DNA of 64,000 nt, taken from Streptomyces sp. Y2F8-2 (GTDB taxonomy: Bacteria; Actinomycetota; Actinomycetes; Streptomycetales; Streptomycetaceae). The notes below the pieces were generated by a model. It had not been told where the DNA came from. It ran no database searches and worked only from the letters and a program-made list of their open reading frames with translations. The stretch lies in the NCBI RefSeq assembly GCF_014905555.1, contig NZ_BNGS01000001.1, positions 930,001-994,000 on the forward strand, read 5' to 3'. The translations under genes were made by a program, and so were the position numbers. This document shows positions 55,054-62,825 of this stretch, piece by piece. Numbering within the stretch: position 1 is the stretch's first letter; each line of letters begins with the position of its first letter.

Positions 55054-55575
55054 ATGGCCGGGATGTTGAGAGGTCTCCTGCACGTATTGGCGTGGACGCT
55101 GGCCACCGGAGCGGCGGCCACGCTGTCGTGGTGGGGTGTCCACACGGTGCTGGCGGGCACCGCGTACGACCCGCCGCGCGCCCTGCCCGTCCCCACGGGC
55201 GGCGCGACGACGCAGCAGTCGAGGCCGCCGGCTCCCTCGACGCGGCAGCCGGCCCCGTCGAAAAGCCCGTCGCCGACGCCCAGCACGACGAGCCCGCTGC
55301 CGACGCCCTCAAGGTCCCGGGCCACCAAGCCCAGCCCGTCCACCACCGCCTCCGGCCAGGTCAAGAGCTACGACACCGCCGGCGGTCGCGTGGTCTTCGA
55401 CCTCGGCAGCGCCTCGGCGACGCTCGTGTCGGCCACCCCCGGCACCGGCTGGTCGATGCAGGTCTGGAAGACGGAGACCTGGATCCGGGTGGAGTTCGTG
55501 TCCGGTGCCGACCGGGTGTCGGTGTTCTGCACCTGGCACGACGGCCCGCCCCATGTGGAGATCGGGAACTACTAG
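55054..55575 (+). CDS. Small exported or membrane-anchored proline-rich protein
   Basis: A 173-residue protein. One hydrophobic helix at about residues 7-34 (LLHVLAWTLATGAAATLSWW) can be a signal anchor. Residues 45-100 are Ser/Thr/Pro-rich linker, and the rest is a compact beta-type domain ending PHVEIGNY. No family recognised. It is divergent from the two-component pair and may be a target of it. Confidence 0.7.
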   Translation: MAGMLRGLLHVLAWTLATGAAATLSWWGVHTVLAGTAYDPPRALPVPTGGATTQQSRPPAPSTRQPAPSKSPSPTPSTTSPLPTPSRSRATKPSPSTTASGQVKSYDTAGGRVVFDLGSASATLVSATPGTGWSMQVWKTETWIRVEFVSGADRVSVFCTWHDGPPHVEIGNY

Positions 55576-55650
55576 TGCCGCATCAGGCAACGTTCGCCCT
55601 GTCGGAGGCCCTGCCTGTCGACGGCTTCGGCCGCTGGCGATGATCGACCG

Positions 55651-56163
55651 ATGAGCGCCATCGAACGCCCTTTGCCGCCCCTGAACGCCGACGAGCGCAC
55701 CACGCTCGAAAGCTGGCTTGACTTTCACCGCGCCACCCTCGCCATGAAGTGCGAGGGCCTGGACGACGGGCAGGCCGCCGTCGCGTCCGTGCCACCGTCC
55801 GGCTTCACATTGACCGGCCTCGTCCAGCACATGGCAGAGGTGGAGCGGAACTGGTTCCGCCGAGTGTTCGCCGGAGAACAGGCCCCGCCCATCTACGACC
55901 CGCAGGCCGACCCGTCTGCCCCCGACGGCGGCTTCGAACTGGCCGAGGGCGCCACACTGCACGACGCCCTCGCCACCTGGCAGGCGGAGATCGCCCGCGC
56001 CCGCGAGCTCTGCGCCGACCGTGCTCTGACCGACGCAGGCCGCTTCATGGAGCAGGACGTCAACCTCCGCTGGATCTACGTCCACATGATCGAGGAGTAC
56101 GCCCGCCACAACGGCCACGCCGACCTGGTCCGGGAGCGCATCGACGGCACCACTGGCGTATGA
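55651..56163 (+). CDS. DinB-superfamily protein (DUF664-type)
   Basis: A 170-residue four-helix metal-binding protein. The three histidines fit the family pattern: H in [13 protein letters not shown] near 51, then [15 protein letters not shown] near 150-160. Related proteins include mycothiol-dependent S-transferases, but most are uncharacterised. Located just before a truncated transposase. Confidence 0.85.
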   Translation: MSAIERPLPPLNADERTTLESWLDFHRATLAMKCEGLDDGQAAVASVPPSGFTLTGLVQHMAEVERNWFRRVFAGEQAPPIYDPQADPSAPDGGFELAEGATLHDALATWQAEIARARELCADRALTDAGRFMEQDVNLRWIYVHMIEEYARHNGHADLVRERIDGTTGV

Positions 56164-56197
56164 CGCCGGATCAGGTCGCCCCCGCCCTAATGTGAGT

Positions 56198-56232
56198 GAC
56201 GCGCCGCCGGGTTCCGTGCCGGGCGGCGCGTC
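56198..56232 (+). terminator. 11 bp hairpin after the DinB-like gene
   Basis: GACGCGCCGCC pairs with GGCGGCGCGTC across 13 bases, 35 bases after the DinB-like stop and before the transposase remnant. It could alternatively be a folded left end of the insertion element. Confidence 0.65.
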
Positions 56233-56248
56233 GTGCCAGGGTGCCCAG

Positions 56249-56764
56249 GTGGCTGAACGTGTGCGCGTGCGCGAGATCGATGACGACGAGGGGCAGAGGC
56301 TGCTGCGGATCATCCGCAGAGGCACCGGGTCGGTGGTGACCTGGCGCCGGGCTCAAATGGTGCTGCTATCCGCGCAGCGCATGGACGTGGTGAAGATCGC
56401 CGAGGTCACGTTCACCAGCGCCGACCGGGTCCGCGATGTGATCCACAACTTCAACGCCGATGGCTTCGCCTCGCTGTACCCGAAGTACAAGGGCGGCCGT
56501 CCAAAGACCTTCACCCTCCCGGAACGCCGCGAGATCAAGAAGACCGCCAAGTCCAAGCCGGCTGAGCACGTCCTGCCGTTCTCGACCTGGAGCCTGGCCA
56601 AGCCGGCCGACTTCCTGGTCGCCGAGGGGGTGGTCGACGACATCAGCCACGAGGGCCTTCGGGTCCTGCTCCGCGAGGAGGTCCCTCGGGGTCGGCGGGT
56701 CGGCCTGTTCAGCGGAAGATCGACGGCGGGGGCGCCGGGGACGCCACCGCCGCCGCGTCCGTGA
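56249..56764 (+). pseudogene. Truncated IS630-family transposase
   Basis: The N-terminal helix-turn-helix half of an IS630-type transposase is visible: RVREIDDDEGQRLLRIIRRG, then VTWRRAQMVLLSAQ and the YKGGRPKTFTLPERREI, SLAKPADFLVAEG and ISHEGLRVLLRE region. The DDE catalytic domain is absent. Homology appears to stop near 56685, after which the frame runs into the end of the spermidine-synthase-like gene on the other strand. A start at GTG 56249 is normal. The element is dead. Confidence 0.8.
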
Positions 56765-57575
56765 CGGCCGCCGCGCCGCCCGTGAAGTCGATCAGCGCCT
56801 TGCCGTGCTCCACGCGCGCCGGGTGCGGGTCCGAGGCGGCCCGGCGGGTCAGTTCGGCGACCGGGAGCGGGCGGGCGCAGGCGGCCAGGACCGCGTTGCC
56901 GAAGCGCTTGCCGCGCAGGACGGCCGGATCGGCGATCAGTGCGAGCTCGGGGAAGACGGCCGCCGCCGTCGAGATCTGGCCGCGCAGGTGGGTGAGCGGA
57001 GGGCCGTCGGCGAGGTTGGCCGCGTACACACCGCCGTCGTTCAGCGCCCGGCGGACCTCGGTGAGGAACTCGACCGACGTCAGGTGCGCCGGGGTGCGCG
57101 CCCCGCTGAACACGTCCACGATGACCAGGTCCGCCCAGCCGTCCGGCACCTTGGCGAGCCCTTCCCGGGCGTCCGTGGAGCGCACCCGGATCCGTGCGTT
57201 CGGGTCCAACGGCAGGGCCCGGCGAACGAGTTGGACGAGTGCCGCGTCACGTTCCACGATCTGCTGGGTGGAGCGGGGGCGGGTCGCGGCGGTGTAGCGG
57301 GCGAGGGTGAACGCGCCGCCGCCGAGGTGGACGGCGTGCACGGGACGGCCGGGCGGGGCGGCCAGGTCGATGACGTGGCCGAGCCGGCGCTGGTACTCGA
57401 ACGACAGGTGCCGCGGGTCGTCGAGGTCGACATGCGACTGCGGGGCGCCGTCGATGAGGAGGGTCCAGGCGCGCGCCCGGTCCCGGTCGGGTATCAGCTG
57501 GGCGAGTCCACCGTCGACCGCCTCGACGACGGCCTCGGCTCCCTGCCCGCGCCGTGCATTCCGTGACCTGCCCAC
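56709..57575 (-). CDS. Spermidine-synthase-like methyltransferase-fold protein
   Basis: A 288-residue Rossmann protein of the polyamine synthase superfamily. The nucleotide-binding motif is VHAVHLGGGAFTLARY (near residue 80), followed by the acidic VERDAALVQL and DLVIVDVFSG near 148. Unlike true spermidine synthase, no partner SpeD is nearby, and the substrate is unknown. The 3' end is overlapped by the transposase remnant frame, but the coding sequence looks intact. GTG 57575 has TAATGG upstream and may be leaderless. Confidence 0.8.
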   Translation of the reverse strand: MGRSRNARRGQGAEAVVEAVDGGLAQLIPDRDRARAWTLLIDGAPQSHVDLDDPRHLSFEYQRRLGHVIDLAAPPGRPVHAVHLGGGAFTLARYTAATRPRSTQQIVERDAALVQLVRRALPLDPNARIRVRSTDAREGLAKVPDGWADLVIVDVFSGARTPAHLTSVEFLTEVRRALNDGGVYAANLADGPPLTHLRGQISTAAAVFPELALIADPAVLRGKRFGNAVLAACARPLPVAELTRRAASDPHPARVEHGKALIDFTGGAAAVTDAAAVASPAPPPSIFR

Positions 57576-57738
57576 CCGGCCATTATCGGGGGCGGCGCGG
57601 AGGGCGGCTCACCGAGGAGGGGGCCCGCCCGGCAACCCGTTCGGCTCTCCGGTCCTCGCCCGGCCGGGCGGCGTTCGATCCGAGGTGGGGGCGGAGGCTC
57701 AGCGACGGTTGCCGGGCGGTCCCGGCCCGGCGAGGCGC

Positions 57739-58251
57739 TCATCGGCAGTTGTCGGCGGCCTCGATCATGCGGGCGGCCTCCCCGAGGGCCGCGCGCAGGA
57801 CCGCCGGGTCCGTGGCCGGTTCCGCCTCGCCGGGCGGAAGGAGCCAGCCCGTGCCCTCGACCGGGGGCAGCGGGGCGACCAGGCTCATGCCGCGCCCGTC
57901 GGTCTTCGTGCACGTGCTGCCGGGCACGTCCCACGCGTCCGCCGTGCCGGGCGGTACCAGGAAGCCGAGGGTGTCGCAGTCGTCGTCGTGCAGGACGGGC
58001 CCGACGCAGTCGCCCGCGCCGCGGCGGAGGATGTCGACCGCCTCGAGACCCTGCCGGGCGGGCACGGTCACGAGGTCGGGGGACTTGTGCGGCGGTGCGG
58101 CGCACTCGGGGGCCGGCACGGCCTGGACGGCCTGCGGCCGTGTACGGAACTCGGTGCTGTGCGGGGTCTGCGTCCCGGCATCCACAACGGAACCCTCCTC
58201 GACGGTGAGTTGGGTCGGGAGTTCGGGCGGCTCCCGGTCCACAGGGTTCAA
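57739..58251 (-). CDS. Conserved hypothetical protein
   Basis: A 170-residue soluble protein with no motif I recognise. A variable N-terminal 60 residues precede a conserved-looking core (VTVPARQGLEAVDILRRG, then DDDCDTLGFLVPPG and GTGWLLPPGEAEPATD) ending IEAADNCR. TTG 58251 or GTG 58242 are possible starts; neither has a good ribosome site. Divergent from the TPR regulator. Confidence 0.6.
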   Translation of the reverse strand: MNPVDREPPELPTQLTVEEGSVVDAGTQTPHSTEFRTRPQAVQAVPAPECAAPPHKSPDLVTVPARQGLEAVDILRRGAGDCVGPVLHDDDCDTLGFLVPPGTADAWDVPGSTCTKTDGRGMSLVAPLPPVEGTGWLLPPGEAEPATDPAVLRAALGEAARMIEAADNCR

Positions 58252-58472
58252 CGCTCGGGGGCGTCAACGGCAACGGCGCAACACTGCCGCAAAGGATGGC
58301 AGTTCATGGCAGATCTCGCATGAGATATCCGGTTTGTAGCCAAACCTCGCATGACCACACCTGCGAGGAAGGTACGTTCTTGCACCGCCGGACGCAGGGA
58401 ACCAACTGGCACCACGCGGACAAGCCACCCCAATCCGGCATGGTTCGACGGTTCGCACGAGAGGGCCCGACC
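58252..58472. promoter_or_regulatory. Divergent region with palindrome and direct repeats
   Basis: Holds a perfect 14 bp palindrome ATCTCGCATGAGAT (58313-58326), a GGTTTG-4nt-CAAACC stem (58331-58346) and a direct repeat CTCGCATGA at 58315-58323 and 58346-58354, spaced 31 bp. The cluster looks like binding sites of a regulator. Confidence 0.55.
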
Positions 58473-59936
58473 ATGACCTCGTCCCAGACCCCCCGGCCGC
58501 CACGGCCGAATCTCGCCTTCCGGCAGCTGCGCGGATCACGCTCGCCGGGCGAGTTCGCCGCGGCGGTACGGCGTGCCGCACGCGAGATCGGCGAGCGGGT
58601 CAGCTGTGACGCGCGGTACATCGGACGTGTCGAGGCGGGCGAGATCCGTTGTCCCAACTACGCCTACGAACGGGTGTTCCTGCACATGTTCCCCGGGCGC
58701 ACGCTCGCGGACCTGGGGTTCGCGCCCCGCTCTGCGGTGCGCGGCCGAGGGGCGCGCAGTGCCGACGAGGCGCCCCCCGCACACACCAACCGCCGTCCGT
58801 ATGCCTCCGATGAGCACCGGAAGGCATACGAGACGTATCACCCATCAGACACCTACGAGTCGCACGAGTCGTACGGCACGCACGCGTACGACGCACAGAA
58901 CCACGAGGAGAGCGACGTGCAGCGTCGCGCATTCATGACCGGCGGCACCGTGACGGTGGCCGCCGCCTCCCTGGGCCCCTTCGGGCTCACCCTCGGCGGC
59001 CCCGCAGCGGCCGCCGAACGCCCCGTCCACCGTGCGGGCTCGTCCGAGGCGAGCGCGCTGGAGGAGGCCGTACGCAAGATCCGCCTGCTCGACGACCGGC
59101 ACGGCGCGGACGGCCTGTACCGACGCGCGGCGGCCCCGCTGCGAGCCGCGTACGCGCTGCTCGACGCGGGCACGACCCGGCAGACGGTCGCCGACCGGCT
59201 GTACTCGGGCGCGGGTGAACTGGCCATCTCGGTGGGATGGCTGGCGCACGACTCCGGGCGTTACGACGACGCCCGCTCGCACTACGCGGAGGCGCTGGCG
59301 ACGGCCCGGATGTCCGGGGACCCGGGCCTCGAGGCACACGCGTTCTGCAACACGGCGTTCCTGGCGCGCGACGCGGGCCGGCCGCGGGAGGCCGTACGGG
59401 CGGCGCAGGCGGCCCAGCGTGTCGCGCGCCCGCTCGGCTCGCACCGGCTGATGTCGCTGCTCGCCCTCAGGGAGGCGGGCGGCTGGGCGGGACTCGCGGA
59501 CCGGGCGGGCTGCGAACAGGCGCTCGCACGGGCGCAGGCGCTCTTCGAACGGGGGCCGTCGGACTCGGACCCCGAGTGGATGACCTTCTACGGCGAGGCC
59601 GAACTGGAGGGCCTGGAGGCGCAGTGCTGGTCCATGCTGGGCGACTGGGCGCGGGCCGCCCGGCACGCACGGCGCGCGGCGCAGCTCCAGGATCCGCACT
59701 TCACCCGGAACATCGCCCTGTACACGGCCGAACTGGCCGACGACCTGGCCCGCGGGGGTCGTCCCGACGAGGCGGCGCAGGCCGGTCACCGCGTGCTGGA
59801 TCTCCTGGACCAGGTCCAGTCCTCCCGCGTCCTGACGATGCTGGCGGGCACGGCGAGGGTACTGCTGCCGCACCGGCGGGCGTCGGGGGTGTCGGCGTTC
59901 CTGGACCGGCATGCGTCGCTGCCGCGCAGTGCGTGA
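58473..59936 (+). CDS. Helix-turn-helix/TPR regulator-like protein
   Basis: A 487-residue protein of the kind often annotated as a regulator in Streptomyces. Residues about 15-70 resemble an HTH (GEFAAAVRRAAREIGERVSC and RYIGRVEAGEI). A polar linker follows. Residues about 150-180 contain RRAFMTGGTVTVAAASLGPF, which looks like a Tat-type hydrophobic segment inside the protein. The rest (200-480) is a series of TPR-like helices (SGRYDDARSHYAEALATAR, MLGDWARAARHARRAAQL). ATG 58473 has GAGAGGG upstream; ATG 58440 is an in-frame alternative. Confidence 0.75.
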   Translation: MTSSQTPRPPRPNLAFRQLRGSRSPGEFAAAVRRAAREIGERVSCDARYIGRVEAGEIRCPNYAYERVFLHMFPGRTLADLGFAPRSAVRGRGARSADEAPPAHTNRRPYASDEHRKAYETYHPSDTYESHESYGTHAYDAQNHEESDVQRRAFMTGGTVTVAAASLGPFGLTLGGPAAAAERPVHRAGSSEASALEEAVRKIRLLDDRHGADGLYRRAAAPLRAAYALLDAGTTRQTVADRLYSGAGELAISVGWLAHDSGRYDDARSHYAEALATARMSGDPGLEAHAFCNTAFLARDAGRPREAVRAAQAAQRVARPLGSHRLMSLLALREAGGWAGLADRAGCEQALARAQALFERGPSDSDPEWMTFYGEAELEGLEAQCWSMLGDWARAARHARRAAQLQDPHFTRNIALYTAELADDLARGGRPDEAAQAGHRVLDLLDQVQSSRVLTMLAGTARVLLPHRRASGVSAFLDRHASLPRSA

Positions 59937-60002
59937 GCCGCTCGGGGCCGCCGGGGTCGCCCGGGTGTCGGTTCCGCGACCCGGCGGTACGAAGGGCCGC
60001 GG

Positions 60003-60596
60003 CTACGCCAAGTGCCCCACGTCGTTCCACGACTCGATCGCCGGCTCGCCGTAAGCCCACCCGAGCACGGACAGCGACGTGGGGTTGAGCCTGATCCGCG
60101 CCGCGAACTCCAGCGGCAGCCCGAGCCACCGCGCCCCGATGGACCGCAGGATGTGCCCGTGTGCGAACACCAGCACGTCCCGGTCCTCCGACCGCGCCCA
60201 GGCCACGACCTCGTCCGCGCGCCCGGAGACCTCCGCCAGGGTCTCCCCGCCGGGCACGCCGTCGCGCCAGATGAACCAGCCCGGCCGGATCTCCTGGATC
60301 TCGGCCGGCGTCATCCCCTCGTACGCCCCGTAATCCCACTCCATGAGCGTGTCCCAGACGCTCGCCCGCTCGCCGAAGCCGGCGAGTTCGCAGGTCTCAC
60401 GCGCGCGTGCCAGCGGACTGGTGCGCACCTCGACCCCGGGCAGCCCGTCGAACGGCGCCCGGTGCAGCCGCTCCCCGAGCAGCTTGGCGCCCCGCCGTCC
60501 CTCCTCCAGCAGCGGCACATCGGTCCTGCCGGTGTGCTTGCCGGACAGCGACCATTCCGTCTGTCCGTGCCGGGCCAGCAGGATGCGCGGTGCCAT
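60003..60596 (-). CDS. Histidine phosphatase (phosphoglycerate mutase-like)
   Basis: A 197-residue histidine-acid phosphatase superfamily enzyme. The catalytic RHG motif is in [20 protein letters not shown] (H10), and the acid residue is in [15 protein letters not shown]. The second histidine is in [18 protein letters not shown] 60596 has GGAAAGG upstream. The substrate is unknown; small broad-specificity phosphatases of this size are common in streptomycetes. Confidence 0.92.
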   Translation of the reverse strand: MAPRILLARHGQTEWSLSGKHTGRTDVPLLEEGRRGAKLLGERLHRAPFDGLPGVEVRTSPLARARETCELAGFGERASVWDTLMEWDYGAYEGMTPAEIQEIRPGWFIWRDGVPGGETLAEVSGRADEVVAWARSEDRDVLVFAHGHILRSIGARWLGLPLEFAARIRLNPTSLSVLGWAYGEPAIESWNDVGHLA

Positions 60597-60790
60597 GAGA
60601 GGCCTTTCCGGGAGAAGCGAACAAGGACGTCACTCCATCATCGCCCACCCCTTCCCGGGGCAACCCGGGGGGCGATCTCTGCGTCTTTGAGGGCCGGGGC
60701 GCCCCACGAAGGCGGACGCCCGCACCGTAAGGTGGCACGACCGGAACGCCGGGAACCGCGACCAGGAGCAGAAGGGGGAGGGCGAATCGG

Positions 60791-61744
60791 ATGCCGCAGG
60801 CCGAGACACCAGGCATCGGGGTGGGCCCGCTGACCCGGCTGCGCTGGTGGACGGAACTGCCCCTGATCCTGGTGGTGTACGCCTGCTACTCCGCGGGCCG
60901 GCTGCTCGCGCGGGGCGACGTCGACGGCGCCGTCGACCACGGTCTGGCGATACTGCGCCTGGAGAAGCTGCTCCACATCAACGCCGAGCATCCGCTGAAC
61001 CGTCTCCTCACCCGCGAGGCGTGGCTCGGCATACCCGCCGACTTCTGGTACGCGTCGCTGCACTACCTGGTCACTCCCTCGATCCTGGTGTGGATCTTCA
61101 GGCGCCGCGCGGAGCACTACCGGGCGGCTCGCACGTGGCTGATGACGTCCACGTTCATCGGTCTGATCGGCTTCTCCTTGATGCCCACCTGCCCGCCGCG
61201 CCTGCTCTCCGCGGGCCACGGGTTCGTCGACACGATGGCGCAGTACAGCTCCTACGGCTGGTGGGGCAGCGAGGCGAGCGCGCCGCGGGGCCTGGGCGGC
61301 ATGACGAACCAGTACGCGGCGATGCCGAGCCTGCACGTCGGCTGGGCGCTGTGGTGCGGGGTGTTGCTGTGGCGGCACGGCCGCTCGCGCTGGGCCAGGG
61401 TCGCGGCGGTCGTGTACCCGCTCGGGACCACGTTCGTCGTGATGGGCACCGCGAACCACTACCTCCTCGACGCGGTCGCCGGGGTCGCCGTCATGGGCGT
61501 CGGATTCCTGCTGAGCCGACCGGTGATGCGGGCCGCGGACGCGGTCCGGACCCGTCTGCGGGCGCGGTTCGCACCGGTCGCGGAGCCCTCGTCCGTCGCA
61601 GGTTCCCCAATTGTCAGTGCCGGATGCCAGACTTCGGCGGGTGAGCGAATTCCCCGACAGCCCCTCTCCCGCCCCGGGCCGGGAGCCGGGCCGGGTGCCG
61701 CTCCCGCGGACGCGGGGGACGGCGCTGCGGCAGCGGCTCGCTGA
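60791..61744 (+). CDS. PAP2-superfamily membrane phosphatase
   Basis: A 317-residue membrane protein with about six helices (residues 20-260). The PAP2 motifs are MPSLHVGWALWCGVLLW and ANHYLLDAVAG (His and Asp of the catalytic C3 element), as in inositolphosphotransferase-like PAP2_3 proteins; MPTCPPRL near 135 is also typical. After residue about 265 an unrelated Pro/Ala-rich tail runs 104 bases into the next gene in another frame. AAGGGGGAGGG precedes ATG 60791. Confidence 0.85.
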   Translation: MPQAETPGIGVGPLTRLRWWTELPLILVVYACYSAGRLLARGDVDGAVDHGLAILRLEKLLHINAEHPLNRLLTREAWLGIPADFWYASLHYLVTPSILVWIFRRRAEHYRAARTWLMTSTFIGLIGFSLMPTCPPRLLSAGHGFVDTMAQYSSYGWWGSEASAPRGLGGMTNQYAAMPSLHVGWALWCGVLLWRHGRSRWARVAAVVYPLGTTFVVMGTANHYLLDAVAGVAVMGVGFLLSRPVMRAADAVRTRLRARFAPVAEPSSVAGSPIVSAGCQTSAGERIPRQPLSRPGPGAGPGAAPADAGDGAAAAAR

Positions 61745-62825
61745 GCTGCGCGGGCCGTCCGTACAACCCAGGGCGCTGGACGCGCGCGCCCTCGCCGCGC
61801 TCGCCGCGAACCCCGGGTGCCGGCGGCGCGCGCTGCTGGACGGCGCCGGGGTGGACAAGGGGGCGCTGGCGGGCGCGCTGGGCGCGCCGTCGGCGTTCGG
61901 CCAGTCGCAGTTCGCCTTCATGCGGGGCAACGCGTTCGAGGCCCGGGTCAAGGCGGACGGCGGTGCGGAGCTGCTGCGTCTGGTGCGCGAGAAGCTGGAC
62001 CCGGCCGCCGACGCCCCGGAGGGCGCACTCGTTCCGGACCTGACCGCGACCGGCCCGGAGGGGCGCGCGGCGCGTACGGCGCTGGCGTTGCGCGAGGCCA
62101 CCGAGGCGCGCGGGTGGGCGCTGCTCGACCACCCCATGCTCGCCCTCGACGTGGCGGGATCGCCCGCGTTCCTGGAGCCGGACGCGGTGGTGGTGCACCC
62201 GGACGGCAGCTGGACGGTCGTGGAGATCAAGTCCTTCCCGCTGCTCGACGGTTCGGCGGACCCGGCGAAGGTGGGGGCGGCCGCGCGGCAGTCCGCGGTG
62301 TACGTGCTGGCGCTGGAGGAGGTCGCGGAGCGCCTCACCCCCGCACCCGTCGTACGCCACCGGATCCTGCTGGTGTGCCCGAAGGACTTCTCGAACCTGC
62401 CCACCGCGTCGCCCGTGGACGTCCGCAAGCAGCGCGCGGTCACCCGGCGCCAGCTGGCCCGTCTCACCCGCATCGAGGAGATCGCCGACGCCCTGCCCGA
62501 GGGCACGTGCTTCGCGCCGGACCTTCCGCAGGAGGAGCTTCAGGCCGCGGTGGAGTCGGTCCCGGCGACGTACGCGCCGGAGTGCCTGGCCGCCTGCGAG
62601 CTGGCCTTCCACTGCCGTGACCGCGCCCGGGAGCAGGGCGCCGTGGCGGCCCTGGGCCGGTCGCTGCGGGCCGAGCTGGGCGGGCTGACCACGGTGGACG
62701 ACATCCTGGCCGCCGCCCACGGCACGGCCGGGGACCCGGACGACCCGGCGGTGGCGGCCCTGCGCCGGGCGGCGCGGCTGCGGGCGGAGGCGCTCGCCGG
62801 ACGGGAGGGCGCCGTATGTCGCTGA
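61641..62825 (+). CDS. Cas4/AddB-like PD-(D/E)XK nuclease with FeS cysteines
   Basis: A 394-residue RecB-family nuclease. The catalytic core reads GNAFE (F99, E100), P180-D181, E195-I-K197 and Q217-S-A-V-Y221 (QxxxY), in the order of RecB/Cas4/AddB nucleases. Four cysteines, C60 before the core and C315, C319, C325 after it, match the one-plus-three 4Fe-4S arrangement of Cas4 and AddB. GTG 61641 appears leaderless. It overlaps the next gene by 10 bases, so they are co-translated. No cas1, cas2 or CRISPR array is near, so a role in DNA repair or defence other than CRISPR is likely. Substrate is unknown. Confidence 0.8.
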   Translation: MSEFPDSPSPAPGREPGRVPLPRTRGTALRQRLAELRGPSVQPRALDARALAALAANPGCRRRALLDGAGVDKGALAGALGAPSAFGQSQFAFMRGNAFEARVKADGGAELLRLVREKLDPAADAPEGALVPDLTATGPEGRAARTALALREATEARGWALLDHPMLALDVAGSPAFLEPDAVVVHPDGSWTVVEIKSFPLLDGSADPAKVGAAARQSAVYVLALEEVAERLTPAPVVRHRILLVCPKDFSNLPTASPVDVRKQRAVTRRQLARLTRIEEIADALPEGTCFAPDLPQEELQAAVESVPATYAPECLAACELAFHCRDRAREQGAVAALGRSLRAELGGLTTVDDILAAAHGTAGDPDDPAVAALRRAARLRAEALAGREGAVCR

